Part shown: positions 62,948-64,000 of the stretch, one piece after another
How the letters are laid out: the number at the start of each line of letters is the position of its first letter
Position numbering within the stretch: position 1 is the first letter of the stretch
Assembly (NCBI GenBank): GCA_043553855.1
Contig: CP121336.1
Coordinates: 930,001-994,000 of the forward strand
Length of the DNA: 64,000 nucleotides
From: JAUIAS01 sp030425395
Lineage (GTDB): Bacteria; Pseudomonadota; Alphaproteobacteria; Rhodobacterales; Rhodobacteraceae
Reading direction: 5' to 3'
Notes under the pieces: generated by a model
What the model saw: the letters and a program-made list of their open reading frames with translations, nothing else
What the model was told of the DNA's origin: nothing
The model's database searches: none
Translations under genes and position numbers: made by a program

Positions 62948-64000
62948 CACATGACCGTTGCGGGTCATGCCGTCCTGGCTGTGCACCGCAACCGGTTGAC
63001 CTGCGTCCCAGTAGTCCCGCGCGATCATCGACTGTCCGACATTGCAGTTCAGCCGCGGGGACCAGATGGCCGACGTGATCTGTCCCACCTGAACATCGCC
63101 CACCATCACCGGCCAGGGTTTCGAACAGGTCGGGCACGGGCCGCCGTCAAAGGCAACGCCGCGTATCTGCTGCATGACCCCGTTTGCCGCGACCTTCTGC
63201 AACGCGGCCTTGCCGATGTAGTCGACCGACCCGTCGAGGCTGCAAAACTTGCCCAGCCCGATTTCCAGAGGGTTGTTCTCGCGCGTCATCTCGTTGCCAT
63301 AGGAGAACAATCCGCCCTCGATCCGTTCGATCAGGTTGGGGCATCCGGGGGTGATGTTCAGCGGCTGGCCCGCCTGCCAAATCGCGTCCCACAGGGCGCT
63401 GCCCAGATGCCCGCCTTCCAGATAGATCTCGAACCCGCCCTGCCGGGAATAGCCCGAGCGCGCGATCAGTTGGCGGGTGCCCTGAAACGTGATCCAGCCG
63501 TATTTGAAAAAGCCGATATCGCGGATGTGGTCGCCGAACAGTCCCGCCAGCAGGTCTTCGGCCTTTGGGCCCTGAATGGCGAGTGGGGAGACATCCGGCT
63601 CGCTGACCTGCACGTCCATGCCGCGCCCAAGGGCGAGGCCCATGGCATAGAGCAGAACGTCGCTGTCGGCGATGGACAGCCAGAACCGGTCTTCCGCCAG
63701 TTTCAGCATGACGGGGTCGTTGATCAGCCCGGCCTGCGCGTCGATGATGGGGATATAGAGGCAATCCCCCACCTTGGCCTTGCCAATGTCACGCGGGGTC
63801 ATCCATTGCACCAGTGCCGCCGCGTCGGGGCCTTGGATCTGAACCTGCCGCTGGCAGGACACGTCCCAGATCTGCACGTGTTCGCGCAGGTGCCAGTAAT
63901 CCTCTTCGACCGACGTCTGATACGCCTTGGGCAGCAGCATGTGATTGACCACGGAAAAGCCGCGCACGCCAACCTGTTCTACCCGGTCGGTGTAAGGCGT
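62927..64000 (-). CDS. DmdA-like aminomethyltransferase (GcvT family), 5' end outside window
   Basis: At least 357 residues; the frame is open at the right edge (TPYTDRVEQVGVRGFS...), so the start lies outside. The blocks VVNHMLLPKAYQTSVEEDYWHL, VSPLAIQGPKAEDLL, SRSGYSRQGGFEIYLEGG and CPNLIERIEGGLFSYGNEMT strongly recall DmdA, the tetrahydrofolate-dependent DMSP demethylase of marine alphaproteobacteria. DmdA-like paralogues with other substrates exist, so the function is tentative. Confidence 0.82.
   Translation of the reverse strand, partial: TPYTDRVEQVGVRGFSVVNHMLLPKAYQTSVEEDYWHLREHVQIWDVSCQRQVQIQGPDAAALVQWMTPRDIGKAKVGDCLYIPIIDAQAGLINDPVMLKLAEDRFWLSIADSDVLLYAMGLALGRGMDVQVSEPDVSPLAIQGPKAEDLLAGLFGDHIRDIGFFKYGWITFQGTRQLIARSGYSRQGGFEIYLEGGHLGSALWDAIWQAGQPLNITPGCPNLIERIEGGLFSYGNEMTRENNPLEIGLGKFCSLDGSVDYIGKAALQKVAANGVMQQIRGVAFDGGPCPTCSKPWPVMVGDVQVGQITSAIWSPRLNCNVGQSMIARDYWDAGQPVAVHSQDGMTRNGHVSDLPFA

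Overview
The window reads as a chromosomal segment of a marine Rhodobacteraceae (Roseobacter-group) alphaproteobacterium. The evidence is moderately GC-rich coding with ATGA start/stop overlaps, a short-form HisG paired with HisZ and a long alphaproteobacterial HisS, abundant ABC and TRAP uptake systems, a sarcosine/dimethylglycine dehydrogenase-type flavoprotein and a DmdA-like aminomethyltransferase. This is inference from gene content; no rRNA is present to confirm it.

Layout. (1) 1-7420: hisG (partial)-hisZ-hisS, a crotonase, slyX and dnaE. (2) 7873-17211: one long plus-strand operon for purine salvage and oxidation: xdhABC followed by a BMP-type nucleoside ABC importer (ATPase, two permeases, binding protein), closed by a strong terminator. 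(3) 17460-20538: aldo/keto reductase, FAD amine/amino-acid oxidase, DUF938 methyltransferase, AhpD-like protein. (4) 20597-29399: a secreted Cys-rich protein, a dimethylglycine dehydrogenase-like flavoprotein, a GlcD-type FAD dehydrogenase, gamma-glutamyltransferase, an M23 peptidase, a 2-hydroxyacid dehydrogenase and an SH3 protein, ending at tRNA-Gln (29640-29714).

(5) 29690-40762 is a mobile island in the 3' end of tRNA-Gln. A 30-bp exact copy of the tRNA 3' end recurs at 39799-39828, delimiting a roughly 10.1-kb element (A). It carries a tyrosine recombinase, a polymerase-A-palm-like protein, a conserved non-coding inverted-repeat region, very small overlapping membrane-peptide genes, an Mrr-type endonuclease, and an odd cargo pair: a small peptide with an exact lasso-peptide leader motif, convergent with a fusion of an UnbU/RnfD-like membrane domain to an FG-GAP/UnbV domain. 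A second, deleted copy of the same element type (B) lies behind it, so the locus is a tandem array. (6) 40978-43765: a TRAP transporter operon. (7) 43769-50850: mobile debris, comprising an IS66 fragment, an IS21-family element with a frameshifted istA, and the remnant of another integrative element (truncated primase-helicase, small ORFs, ImmA/XRE pair).

(8) 51254-64000: a catabolic and uptake cluster: MttB-family methyltransferase, ketopantoate-reductase-like and FAH-family enzymes, a divergent LysR regulator, peptidase S51, a dipeptide-type ABC importer with a fused double ATPase, an Ldh2-type dehydrogenase, and a DmdA-like demethylase running off the window. It looks like use of a methylated compound, but the substrate cannot be read from sequence.

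The best candidate for an undescribed system is the lasso-like precursor plus UnbU-UnbV fusion pair at 30269-33330, carried on the tRNA-Gln element.
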